Source of the DNA: Pontivivens nitratireducens
GTDB taxonomy: Bacteria > Pseudomonadota > Alphaproteobacteria > Rhodobacterales > Rhodobacteraceae
Direction of reading: 5' to 3'
DNA: 64,000 nt
Assembly: GCF_014235845.1 (NCBI RefSeq)
Contig: NZ_JACJUQ010000001.1
Span: 434,001-498,000 of the forward strand
The notes under the pieces were generated by a model. That model worked only from the letters and a program-made list of their open reading frames with translations. It made no database searches and was not told the origin of the DNA. How positions within the stretch are numbered: position 1 is the stretch's first letter; every line of letters begins with the position of its first letter. A program made the translations under genes and the position numbers. Positions 7,244 through 15,180 of the stretch are shown one piece after another.

Positions 7244-8446
7244 ATGTTCAATTTGTTCCGAAAATCCCAATCAGCCCCTGTTCAGAAGGGCCTCGCCTCA
7301 CCCGACGAGGACATGCTCGCCTTGTTCGGCCTGGTCCCGTCCAGCCCGGCGGGCATTACGATTTCATCCGACACGGCGCTGCGCGTTCCCGCTGTCGGGT
7401 CTGCCGTTCGGCTTATCTCCGAGGCGGCTGCGACCCTCGACATTGCGGTGAAGCGCAAGGCGGCGGATGGCACCGAAACGATAGAGGCGCATCCCGTTGC
7501 CGATCTGCTGCAAGGCGATGCGAACGATTGGACCGGCGGGTTCGAGATCATCCGCGATCTGGTGATCGACGCGCTGACTGACGACAAGGGCGGCATGGTC
7601 CACGTCAGTCGCGCGGGCGATGGACGGGTTCTGGAACTGGTCCGGTATCGCAATGGCGTGATCGACGTGCAGTTTGACGAGTCCACGGGAGAACCCTCGT
7701 ACAAGATCAACGGGCGTCCTGAGCCTGCTGCAAATATCATTCACCTGCGAAGCCCGTTCGGGCGGTCTCCGCTGACCCTGTACCGTGATGCGATTGCCAC
7801 GGCGGTCGCATTGGATCGTCACGCGGGACGTCTGTTCGGGCGCGGTGCGCGGCCTTCTGGCGTCCTGTCGTTTCCGAAGGGCATGGGTGAGGCTGCGGTG
7901 AAAGCGGCGCGCACGGCGTGGCGCGCCACGCAGGAGAGCGAAGGAGATAGCGGGCGCACCGCGATCCTGCACGACGGCGCCAGCTTCACGCCGCTCACCC
8001 TCGCCTCGACCGATGCGCAGTTCCTCGAAAACCGGCAATTCCAAATCCTCGAAGTGGCCCGCGCGTTCCGGGTTCCGCCGCCGATGCTGGCCGAGCTTGG
8101 ACGTGCGACCTGGGCGAATGCTGAACAGCAAGGCTTGGAGTTCCTGAGCTATACGCTGGAACCTTGGCTGGTGGCTATCGAAGGGGCGTTGCGCCGGGGT
8201 CTGTTCCTCGAAGATGAGCGCGCCGATCTGGTGGTTCGCTTTGACCGGGACGATATCACCCGCGCCGATCTGGCGACCCGCGCCACGGTCATCAACAGCC
8301 TGATTTCATCCCGTGTGCTGAACCCGAACGAGGGGCGGCAATGGCTTGGCCTCGCACCCTATGCGGGCGGGGAAGCCTTCCTGAACCCGAATATCGCCAC
8401 GCCGACCGACACGCCAGACGAGGTGCAGACAGATGCAATTGAATGA
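7244..8446 (+). CDS. phage portal protein, HK97 family
   Basis: A 400-residue protein of typical HK97-type portal length. Recognisable stretches include the N-terminal AVGSAVRLISEAAATLD, NIIHLRSPFG near 165-175, RLFGRGARPSGVLSFPKG around 200, and FRVPPPMLAELGRATWANAEQQ around 275. Portal proteins form the dodecameric ring through which DNA enters the head. This is the first gene of the structural operon and lacks the usual terminase genes in front of it, which here lie 6 kb downstream. The start ATG is preceded by a GAGG-like site. Confidence 0.93.
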   Translation: MFNLFRKSQSAPVQKGLASPDEDMLALFGLVPSSPAGITISSDTALRVPAVGSAVRLISEAAATLDIAVKRKAADGTETIEAHPVADLLQGDANDWTGGFEIIRDLVIDALTDDKGGMVHVSRAGDGRVLELVRYRNGVIDVQFDESTGEPSYKINGRPEPAANIIHLRSPFGRSPLTLYRDAIATAVALDRHAGRLFGRGARPSGVLSFPKGMGEAAVKAARTAWRATQESEGDSGRTAILHDGASFTPLTLASTDAQFLENRQFQILEVARAFRVPPPMLAELGRATWANAEQQGLEFLSYTLEPWLVAIEGALRRGLFLEDERADLVVRFDRDDITRADLATRATVINSLISSRVLNPNEGRQWLGLAPYAGGEAFLNPNIATPTDTPDEVQTDAIE

Positions 8447-8822
8447 CATTACCGCGCATAGCTTGGATCAGGAAAAGGGCCGCTGGTTCGATCTTGCCGA
8501 GCCGGTGGAAGGCAAGCCGAGCGGCATTCGCCTGCGCATCGCCGGTCCCGATTCTGAGACTCAGCACAAGAGCCGCCTGGCTCTCGCAGACGAGCTTGTT
8601 GAAATGGCCGACGAGAACGGGCGCGTCTCTGCCGAGGTCCGTGAACGGCTGCGCATCAAGTCCCTGGCGCGATGCGTTCTGGATTGGGAGATCGAGGAAG
8701 ACGGCGCACCGGTCCCGTTCGGTCACGCCAATGTCGTACGCCTGCTGAACGCGGGTCTGTGGGTGCAGCAACAGGTTGACGCCTTCGCAGGTGAGCGTCC
8801 CCCGATGGTGGGGGCAGACTGA
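8433..8822 (+). CDS. conserved phage protein between portal and protease
   Basis: A 129-residue acidic protein overlapping the portal gene by 14 bp and the protease gene by 1 bp. The C-terminal half (ARCVLDWEIEEDGAPVPFGH, then LLNAGLWVQQQVDAFAG) resembles small tail-assembly-chaperone-type proteins, in which a 'W..DDG.PVPFT' turn precedes an amphipathic helix. Tail chaperones normally sit just before the tape measure, not next to the portal, so the assignment is tentative. A head-morphogenesis role is equally possible. Confidence 0.55.
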   Translation: MQLNDITAHSLDQEKGRWFDLAEPVEGKPSGIRLRIAGPDSETQHKSRLALADELVEMADENGRVSAEVRERLRIKSLARCVLDWEIEEDGAPVPFGHANVVRLLNAGLWVQQQVDAFAGERPPMVGAD

Positions 8823-9331
8823 TGCATCACGCTTTCCTCGAAACCAAATTCGCAACAAGCGACGACGGCGCGATTTCCGGCGTGGCGTGGAAGTTCTCGA
8901 TGCCCGACCGGATCGGGGACGTGATCGGCAAGAGCGCCTTCGATGGTGTGGCCGTTCCCCTGCCGATGCTCTTTGGGCATGACGGCAACGACCCTATCGG
9001 CGTCTGGGAGAAGGCCGCACCGGAGGGGGACGAGCTGCGTCTGACGGGGCGTCTGCTGGTCAACGACGTTCCCCGCGCCCGTGAGGTTCACGCCCTGGTC
9101 AAAGCCGGTGCCGTTCGCGGCATATCCATCGGGTTTTCGATCAAGGGTGCCGAGCCGCGCAAAGGCGGGGGCCGCACCATCAAGAAGCTGGAACTTCTGG
9201 AAGCGTCCCTTGTCGTCATTCCGATGCACCCCGGCGCCCAAGTCTCATCCGCGAAATCAGCCGTCCGCGCGCTCCAACTGGCCGCTGCACTCAACCGCGC
9301 CACGGCGCAAATCTCGAAGGAACTGACATGA
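8822..9331 (+). CDS. HK97-family prohead protease
   Basis: A 169-residue S78-type protease, the right length for the family. Likely catalytic residues are H53 in LFGHDGNDP, S102 in RGISIGFS and an acidic E127 in LELLEASLV, which follow the His-Ser-Glu order of HK97 gp4. It trims the N-terminal scaffold of the capsid protein encoded next. Start and stop overlap both neighbours by 1-4 bp, typical of tight phage head operons. Confidence 0.92.
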   Translation: MHHAFLETKFATSDDGAISGVAWKFSMPDRIGDVIGKSAFDGVAVPLPMLFGHDGNDPIGVWEKAAPEGDELRLTGRLLVNDVPRAREVHALVKAGAVRGISIGFSIKGAEPRKGGGRTIKKLELLEASLVVIPMHPGAQVSSAKSAVRALQLAAALNRATAQISKELT

Positions 9332-10497
9332 CGAAGCACGACATGGGAGCGTTTCCCTTTATCGAGCGCAAAGGTGACGACGACGATGCCGACACCATCG
9401 TTCAGAAAGCGGTGGCCGATCTGGTCAAGCCGCTGACGGATGCGGTGAAGGGCGTGACCGACCGTCTGGACAAGATCGAAGGCGACGACACCGAAACGAA
9501 AACGGCGGGCCGTCTCGACAAGCTGGAAGCCAAGCTGAACCGCAAGGGCAGCGGCGATGCTGACAAGCCCGACGAGACCGAGGCGCGCAAGGCGTTCGCG
9601 GCCTATCTGGCGAAGGGCAACAACGCCCCGGTGGACGAGTTGAAAACGCTTGTTGTGTCCAGCGATCCGCAAGGCGGCTACCTCGCACCGGCTGAGATGA
9701 GCGCCGAGTTCATCCGTGAGCTGGTGGAATATTCGCCTATCCGTTCGGTTGCATCGGTTCGCACCACGGGAAGCCCTGCTGTCGATTACCCGGCCCGGAC
9801 CGGCGGCACGGCGGCGAAGTGGAAAGGCGAGACGGAAGCGCAGGAAGGTTCGGAGCCGACGTTCGGGCAAAAGTCCATCGTGATCCACGAACTGAACACC
9901 TACGTCGATATCTCGAACCAGTTGCTCGCAGACAGCGCGGGCATGGCGGAGGCCGAAGTGCGTGGCGCGCTTGCCGAGGATTTCGGACAGAAGGAAGGGC
10001 AGGCGTTCCTCAATGGCGACGGTGCGAACAAGCCGCACGGCGTCATGCAGCACGCAGATATTGCTAAGACAGCAAACGGATCGACAACAGGCCTGCTTTC
10101 GGATGCCCTTATCACTTTGCTCTATGCGGTCCCTGCAACCTATCGGAACGTGGGGTCCTGGGCGATGAATGGCACTACGCTTTCTGCGATCCGTAAGATG
10201 AAAGACGGTGATGGTCGGTTCTTGTGGCAACCGTCTTATGCGGCTGGCCAGCCTGAAACCATTCTGGGCCGTCCCGTCGTGGAGATGATCGACATGCCCG
10301 ATATCGGAGCGGGTGCGGAGCCGATCATCTACGGCGATTGGAGCGGCTACCGCATCGTGGATCGGCTCGCACTCTCGATCCTCTCCAACCCCTACCTGCT
10401 GGCCACGAACGGGATCACCCGCATTCACGCGACCCGGCGCACGGGCGGCGGTGTTCTGCAACCTGCGAAGTTCCGCAAACTCGCCATGACCGCGTAA
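9328..10497 (+). CDS. HK97-fold major capsid protein
   Basis: A 389-residue protein. Residues about 15-95 are charged and probably coiled-coil, matching the delta scaffold that the protease removes. The fold begins near LVVSSDPQGGYLAPAEMSAE (about 110-130), a signature of HK97-type capsids, and continues with VRTTGSPAVDYPARTGGTA and VDISNQLLADSAGMAE. The C-terminal P- and A-domain segments (DWSGYRIVDRLALSILSNPY) are complete. With about 280 mature residues it should build a standard icosahedral shell. No truncation is visible. Confidence 0.95.
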   Translation: MTKHDMGAFPFIERKGDDDDADTIVQKAVADLVKPLTDAVKGVTDRLDKIEGDDTETKTAGRLDKLEAKLNRKGSGDADKPDETEARKAFAAYLAKGNNAPVDELKTLVVSSDPQGGYLAPAEMSAEFIRELVEYSPIRSVASVRTTGSPAVDYPARTGGTAAKWKGETEAQEGSEPTFGQKSIVIHELNTYVDISNQLLADSAGMAEAEVRGALAEDFGQKEGQAFLNGDGANKPHGVMQHADIAKTANGSTTGLLSDALITLLYAVPATYRNVGSWAMNGTTLSAIRKMKDGDGRFLWQPSYAAGQPETILGRPVVEMIDMPDIGAGAEPIIYGDWSGYRIVDRLALSILSNPYLLATNGITRIHATRRTGGGVLQPAKFRKLAMTA

Positions 10498-10511
10498 GGG
10501 AGGATCAACCA

Positions 10512-10892
10512 ATGCGTGACGCAATATCCAACATCGAAGCCAAAGCGGCAATTGCCCCGGCGGTGCATTCTGCGACTGTGAACGGGGCCGGGATCGACAC
10601 GTTCGGTTGCAACCGGCTGGCATTCATCGTCGCCACTGGCGCAATCGTTTCGTCTGGCGACTTCACCGCATCGGTGCAGGAATCCGACGACGACGCGACC
10701 TATACCGACGCAGCGGCGGGGGTGATCGACACCGACGCCCCGGCCACCCTTGAAGCCAACTCCAACTACCGGATCGGCTATCGCGGGTTCAAGCGGTACG
10801 CGCGTCTCGTCCTGACGAAGAACGGTGGCACGTCCATCGGCGCAAGTGGAACGGCGATCAAGTCCGACCTCGCCACCCGGCCCGCGTCCTGA
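10512..10892 (+). CDS. phage head-associated beta-rich protein (decoration-like)
   Basis: A 126-residue protein. The pattern is beta-rich, with SVQESDDDATYTDA and YRIGYRGFKRYARLVLT. Similar small proteins sit immediately after the major capsid gene in many phages and are thought to be head-decoration or minor structural proteins. The ATG has a GGGAGG site 8 bp ahead. The stop overlaps the HNH gene start by 1 bp. The function is inferred from position and sequence style. Confidence 0.6.
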   Translation: MRDAISNIEAKAAIAPAVHSATVNGAGIDTFGCNRLAFIVATGAIVSSGDFTASVQESDDDATYTDAAAGVIDTDAPATLEANSNYRIGYRGFKRYARLVLTKNGGTSIGASGTAIKSDLATRPAS

Positions 10893-11248
10893 TGCCCACG
10901 AAGCCGCCTCACATATGTGGCTGTGGATACCGCGTTGCCGCTGGCATCGCGTGTCCCTGTCAACGTGCGGCGGCTTTACGATCCAAGGCCAAGCATGACC
11001 GCAAGCGCCCGTCGTCATCGGCGCGGGGATACGGGCGGAAATGGGAGATGGCGCGCAAGGCGTACCTCTCTGCGCATCCGTTCTGCGTTCGGTGCGGCGG
11101 AACCGCGACGGTGGTGGATCACATCAAACCCCACAAGGGCGACCAATCGCTTTTCTGGGATCAATCCAATTGGCAGGCGCTTTGCGCGCACGACCATAAC
11201 AGCGCGAAGCAGTCCGAGGACCGACGCGCCGAAAGGACAACACCATGA
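10892..11248 (+). CDS. HNH endonuclease
   Basis: A 118-residue protein. The HNH core reads VDHIKPHKGD, then LFWDQSNWQALCAHDHNSAK (about 75-108), with a preceding FCVRCGG zinc knuckle and an N-terminal CGCG/CPC cysteine group. In HK97-like phages and capsid-encoding satellites, an HNH protein works with terminase in packaging (HK97 gp74 type). Here it is embedded between head and tail-tube genes while the terminases lie about 2 kb downstream. It overlaps both neighbours slightly. A homing-type endonuclease is less likely given the operon fit. Confidence 0.88.
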   Translation: MPTKPPHICGCGYRVAAGIACPCQRAAALRSKAKHDRKRPSSSARGYGRKWEMARKAYLSAHPFCVRCGGTATVVDHIKPHKGDQSLFWDQSNWQALCAHDHNSAKQSEDRRAERTTP

Positions 11249-11724
11249 CTATTTTCGCAGCGGCGGGAGCCAAGCTCTACATCGGCAGCGTCATTGAAAC
11301 CGACGCCCTGCTGACCGAGGCCAGTTTTACGGACGAGGTGTGGGTGGAGGTGAAGGAGTTGAAGGGGCTGGGGACGTTCGGAAGTTCCCCGGCTGAAATC
11401 GACCGCACCGTGCTCAGTTCGCCGGTCATGCAGCGCATGAAGGGCCTGACCGACAACGGCACCTTCGAAACGGTCTGCAATCTCGATACATCCGATCCTG
11501 GCCAGCTCGCCCTTTACGCAGCTTTGCAGGCGGATACCGATTATGCATTCCGCATCCTGTTCCCTGACGCACCAACCGGTGGCACCGGCTCCGAGCGTCT
11601 ATTCGGTGCAACTGTGGGGGCCGTTACCGAGACCGTGGACGAGGTGAACAACCTGACGCTGCTGAACGGCAGTCTGTGGGTGAACTCCAATTTCGTGCGC
11701 GTAGCGGCGGTTGAGGCGGTTTAA
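11245..11724 (+). CDS. phage tail tube protein
   Basis: A 159-residue protein matching small tail-tube proteins of siphophage and GTA type. Typical features are an N-terminal AAGAKLYIG strand, EVKELKGLGTFGSSPAEIDRT, and the closing NGSLWVNSNFVRV segment. Tube proteins stack as hexamers around the tape measure and imply that the element codes for at least part of a tail. It overlaps the HNH gene by 4 bp. Confidence 0.82.
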   Translation: MTIFAAAGAKLYIGSVIETDALLTEASFTDEVWVEVKELKGLGTFGSSPAEIDRTVLSSPVMQRMKGLTDNGTFETVCNLDTSDPGQLALYAALQADTDYAFRILFPDAPTGGTGSERLFGATVGAVTETVDEVNNLTLLNGSLWVNSNFVRVAAVEAV

Positions 11725-11726
11725 GC

Positions 11727-12041
11727 ATGTCGATGGTGACAGTTGACCAGCTCGAAGCGCACCTGAACCTGACGGGTGACGAGGACGAGGACGCAACCGT
11801 GCTGGCACAAGTGCTGAACGCGGCTGAGGGTCACGTTGAACGGCTGCTGGGCTTCACCTTCGCGGATACCTATGGCGGCGATGGGCAGGACGACTTGCCC
11901 GCGCCACTCGTCCAAGCGGTCCTGATGCTGGCGGCATGGTGGCATGACCAGCGCGAAGCGGCGGTTAGCGGCGTGACCGTCACAACCGTGCCGTTCGGCG
12001 TGTCCGAGATCATCACTGAATACCGGGGGTTCACGTTCTAA
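11727..12041 (+). CDS. head-tail connector protein, gp6-like
   Basis: A 104-residue helical protein with VDQLEAHLNLTGDEDEDATV followed by VLNAAEGHVERLLGF, the usual pattern of HK97 gp6-type adaptors ('eeaKahLrid.ddDd.i..li.aAe..ie..l'). It forms the ring below the portal. It starts 2 bp after the tail-tube gene and ends overlapping the next gene by 1 bp. Placement after the tail tube is out of the usual order, since connectors normally precede it. Confidence 0.85.
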   Translation: MSMVTVDQLEAHLNLTGDEDEDATVLAQVLNAAEGHVERLLGFTFADTYGGDGQDDLPAPLVQAVLMLAAWWHDQREAAVSGVTVTTVPFGVSEIITEYRGFTF

Positions 12042-12445
12042 TGGGCCGGGGCCTCGCATCATATCAGCGCCGAATGCGCGCGATCCGGGTGAACGGGTCT
12101 AAGTCGGTGCAGCCCGCTTTGCTCAAGGGTGCGCAGGATATTGCGGACACCATCGAAGCACTCACCCCGGAGGACACCGGCGATTTGAAGAACTCCGTCA
12201 CGGTCACGCGACCGGGCGGGGTGACGCCACCCTATTCGCAGCCCGGCGGGCAGACCGCCCTTGCTCCAAATCAGGCGGCGGTGACTGTCGGCAGTTCCGA
12301 CGTTCGCTATCCGCACCTTGTCGAATACGGCACCGCGACCTCGCCAGCGCAGCCGTTCTTCTGGCCGGGTTATCGACTGTCTCGTGCCAAGGCTATGAGG
12401 CGCATCAAAGCAGCCATAGGCAAGGCCGTGAGGGACACCCGATGA
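12041..12445 (+). CDS. HK97 gp10-family head-tail joining protein
   Basis: A 134-residue protein with the family pattern APEDTGDLKNSVTV-like (here LTPEDTGDLKNSVTV), followed by a glycine- and proline-rich loop, then YPHLVEYGTATSPAQPFFWPG near residue 90-110. HK97 gp10-type proteins act as tail-completion/joining factors. It overlaps the following gene by 4 bp. Length and motif order are normal. Confidence 0.85.
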   Translation: MGRGLASYQRRMRAIRVNGSKSVQPALLKGAQDIADTIEALTPEDTGDLKNSVTVTRPGGVTPPYSQPGGQTALAPNQAAVTVGSSDVRYPHLVEYGTATSPAQPFFWPGYRLSRAKAMRRIKAAIGKAVRDTR

Positions 12446-12858
12446 TCGGCCCGGACCTGACATTGCAAAAGGCCCTGCGCGTCGTTCTGGCCGCGTCTGA
12501 GGGCGTCACTGACCTTGTACCTGCGGCCTCGATACTGGACCGCAACCAGCGCCCCGCACCGCGCCCCTCGATCATCATGGGAGAGACGGACCTGCGCGTT
12601 CTGTCCAGCTTTGACCGATCGGTGTGGAGCGTGTCGCACACTCTACACGTCTGGACGCGCGAACCCTCGACCGAGCAGGCCAAGCGCATCCTTTCCGCAA
12701 TCTCGCAGGCCGTGCGCAGTGAGCGCCCCAACCTCGATGCAGGCTATAGCCTTGCCGACTGGCGTATAGAACTCGTTCGCGCCCTGCGAGACCCTGATGG
12801 CGAAACCACGCATGGCGTTCTGACCATCATGGCGACGGTGCAGGAGGTGATGCCATGA
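12442..12858 (+). CDS. DUF3168-type tail terminator/completion protein
   Basis: A 138-residue protein with the DUF3168 pattern: an N-terminal LQKALRVVLAASEGVTDLV, then a strand with SIIMGETD, and WSVSHTLHVWTREPSTEQAK. Related proteins cap the tail tube at the head-proximal end. It overlaps both neighbours by 4 bp, consistent with translational coupling in the connector block. Confidence 0.82.
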   Translation: MIGPDLTLQKALRVVLAASEGVTDLVPAASILDRNQRPAPRPSIIMGETDLRVLSSFDRSVWSVSHTLHVWTREPSTEQAKRILSAISQAVRSERPNLDAGYSLADWRIELVRALRDPDGETTHGVLTIMATVQEVMP

Positions 12859-13178
12859 AGTCGGGGAAACTTCGCTACACCATCACAATCCAGCGCAGCA
12901 CGTTCACGACAAACGAATATGGCACCCCCGGTTATACCTGGGCAGACCTTGCACGGCTCCGCGCCGAACAGGTGGAGCGCAGCACGACCGAGTTTCTCAA
13001 GGCCGGGGCTGACGATCTGGAAAGCGTGGTGTTCCGCACCCGCTACCGTGACGACGTGAAGACCGCCGACCGGGTGAAGTGTCGGGGCAGCTTTTTCAAC
13101 ATCCGAGAGATTGCCGAGATCGGACACCGGGACGGCATGGAATTGCGCTGCGACCGGCATGATGGGGAGGGTGATTGA
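12855..13178 (+). CDS. head closure / head-tail adaptor protein
   Basis: A 107-residue protein with KLRYTITIQRSTFTTNEYGTP at the N-terminus, the hallmark of SPP1 gp16/HK97 gp7-like head-closure proteins ('l.hrv.iqr...t.d..G....tW'). RTRYRDDVKTADRV follows in the middle. It plugs the connector after packaging. It overlaps its neighbours by 4 bp. This is a normal family member in length and order. Confidence 0.83.
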   Translation: MKSGKLRYTITIQRSTFTTNEYGTPGYTWADLARLRAEQVERSTTEFLKAGADDLESVVFRTRYRDDVKTADRVKCRGSFFNIREIAEIGHRDGMELRCDRHDGEGD

Positions 13179-13567
13179 TGAAGGGTCGCAAGCCCCCACT
13201 GCATATCGCCGGGGACGAATTGGAAGGCGCAACCGTGCCTGACTGGTTCTCGGAAGACGCCGCGCGCGAATGGGTTCGGGTGGTTCCCGTCTTGTCAGAA
13301 CGAAAGATCCTCACGGAGGCCGACATGGGCTGTCTGGAAGCCTATTGCGTGGCCACCGGCACCGTTCGGGAAATGGAGCGGATGCTGCAAATGGACGGTC
13401 ACGTCTTGAATGAGAAGGGGGCGCTCAAGAAGCATCCTGCCGTCGCTATTCAGGCTGACGCGATGAACCGCGCCCGGATGCTCGCATCTGAACTGGGCCT
13501 CACGCCGGTTTCGCGTTCCCGCCCGAAAGTCTCTGAGCAACTGGATATGGATGAGCTTCTCGAATGA
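13175..13567 (+). CDS. terminase small subunit, P27 family
   Basis: A 130-residue protein typical of P27-type small terminases: an N-terminal KGRKP start, PDWFSEDAAREWVRVVP, LTEADMGCLEAYC, and GALKKHPAVAIQADAMNRARMLASELG. It recognises the packaging start on the DNA and recruits the large subunit. It overlaps the large-subunit gene by 4 bp. In most phages it precedes the portal; here it follows the connector genes. Confidence 0.88.
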   Translation: MMKGRKPPLHIAGDELEGATVPDWFSEDAAREWVRVVPVLSERKILTEADMGCLEAYCVATGTVREMERMLQMDGHVLNEKGALKKHPAVAIQADAMNRARMLASELGLTPVSRSRPKVSEQLDMDELLE

Positions 13568-15171
13568 TTGTGCCTGACTGGATAGATGACGGATCAGAGA
13601 TCGAGGACACGTTCGGCAACGGCGAACGTGCGGTCACATGGTTGCGCAAGCTCAAGCACCCCAAGAACCCGGCGCTCGGTCATCCGTTCCAGCTCGACCC
13701 TTGGCAAGAGCGGATCGTCCGTCGCATCTATGGCCCGCGCCACCCTGACGGCACGCGCGTGGTGCGGCGGGTGGTGCTGTTGTTGCCACGGGGGAACCGC
13801 AAGACCAGCCTCGCGGCGGCGCTGACCCTTTTACATCTGATGGGACCGGAACGGCAGGCCGGGGGGTTGATCGTGTCCGCCGCCTCCGCGCACGAGCAGG
13901 CGCGCGAGCTGTACGAGGAAGCGGCGGGCATCGTCCAGGGCGATCCGCGAATGCGCAAGCATCTGTCAGTTCTCGACTACAAGTCACGCATCAGCTTCGG
14001 AGCCGAACGAACCCGCTACGTGGCCGTCGCGTCGGACGGTAAAGTTCTGCACGGCAAGACCCCCAATGTCGTGATTGCGGACGAGCTGCACGCATGGGAA
14101 GGCCGGGCAGGCCTGCGGCAATGGGAGGCGCTCGACAGTGCGCTTGTGAAGATCCCCGGTACGTTGATGATTATCGCCAGCACCGCCGGGCGCGGGCAGG
14201 AGAACCTTGCGTGGGAGCAAGTGAACTATGCCGTGCGAGTCCAGAAAGGCGAGATCGAGGACCCGGCCACGTTGCCCGTCATATTCATGGCAGAGGCAGA
14301 AGACGATTGGCTGGACGAGGCGCTGTGGACTGCGGTCAATCCGGGGCTGAAGCACGGCTACCCTGACATAATGGGCTTTCGCGACAAGGCCGCGAAGGCA
14401 GCGCATTCCGCATTCGAGCGTGATGCTTTCAAGCAGTTGAACCTTAATCAGTGGTTGGACGCCAGCACGTCGCCGTTCGTGGATATGCACGTTTATGACC
14501 AAGGTGCGTTGCCTGTCGATCTGGACGAGTTGGAGCTTGTGCAATCGCCCTGCTGGCTTGGCGTGGACTTGTCTAAGAACGAGGACTTAACCGTTGTCGT
14601 GGCCTGCTGGGAGGACGGCGGTGGTGGCTATCAGGTGCGCCCGTGGTTCTTCTGTCCCGAGGACAATCTGCGCAATCGGGGCGATCACCACGGCGTCGAT
14701 TACCTTACATGGGCAGAAGAAGATTTCATCATCCCGACCCCCGGCAACGTGGTGGATTTTCGGTTCGTGGCCGATCATATCCGCGAACTTTGCGCACGGT
14801 TCAACGTCCGCGAAGCCGCCTTCGATCCGCACATGGGACGGCACATGATGGCCGAACTTGGCGAAGAGGGCTTGCCCGTTGTCGAGTTCCGGCAGGGATG
14901 GGTGACGATGGCACCGGCAGTCAAGGAACTGGAACGCGCGATCATTGCCGGCCGGTTCATTCATGGCGGCAACCCAGTGTTGCGGTGGAACTTCGAGAAC
15001 ATTCAGCTCCAAACCGATGCGGCGGGCAACGCCTCATTCCATAAGGGCAAATCCGGAAACAAGATCGATGGAGCCGTTGCGGCTGCGATGGCCGTGGCGC
15101 GGTGCGCCGAAGGAGAAGGCCAGTTCATCAGCGATCAGGACTGGTTCACCGAAGATATGTGGACCGCATAG
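13564..15171 (+). CDS. terminase large subunit
   Basis: A 535-residue packaging ATPase-nuclease of usual length for the HK97/P27-linked group. The Walker A-like loop is LPRGNRKT (about 74-81) and Walker B is VVIADELHAW (about 169-178). A coupling-like motif IIASTAGRG follows. The RNaseH-like nuclease domain starts near GVDLSKNEDLT (about 338-348), with FDPHMGRHMM (about 420-430) and the closing NKIDGAVAAAMAVARC. All motifs are present, so the gene looks functional. The reading frame is intact and is followed by the tape measure. Confidence 0.95.
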   Translation: MIVPDWIDDGSEIEDTFGNGERAVTWLRKLKHPKNPALGHPFQLDPWQERIVRRIYGPRHPDGTRVVRRVVLLLPRGNRKTSLAAALTLLHLMGPERQAGGLIVSAASAHEQARELYEEAAGIVQGDPRMRKHLSVLDYKSRISFGAERTRYVAVASDGKVLHGKTPNVVIADELHAWEGRAGLRQWEALDSALVKIPGTLMIIASTAGRGQENLAWEQVNYAVRVQKGEIEDPATLPVIFMAEAEDDWLDEALWTAVNPGLKHGYPDIMGFRDKAAKAAHSAFERDAFKQLNLNQWLDASTSPFVDMHVYDQGALPVDLDELELVQSPCWLGVDLSKNEDLTVVVACWEDGGGGYQVRPWFFCPEDNLRNRGDHHGVDYLTWAEEDFIIPTPGNVVDFRFVADHIRELCARFNVREAAFDPHMGRHMMAELGEEGLPVVEFRQGWVTMAPAVKELERAIIAGRFIHGGNPVLRWNFENIQLQTDAAGNASFHKGKSGNKIDGAVAAAMAVARCAEGEGQFISDQDWFTEDMWTA

Positions 15172-15180
15172 GAGGCGAAT

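Noticed and set aside
9088-10623. 511-codon minus-strand frame opposite the protease and capsid genes
   Set aside because: It is a mirror of GC-biased codon use in the capsid gene. The encoded protein is Arg/His-rich without any motif, and the plus-strand genes have clear homology.
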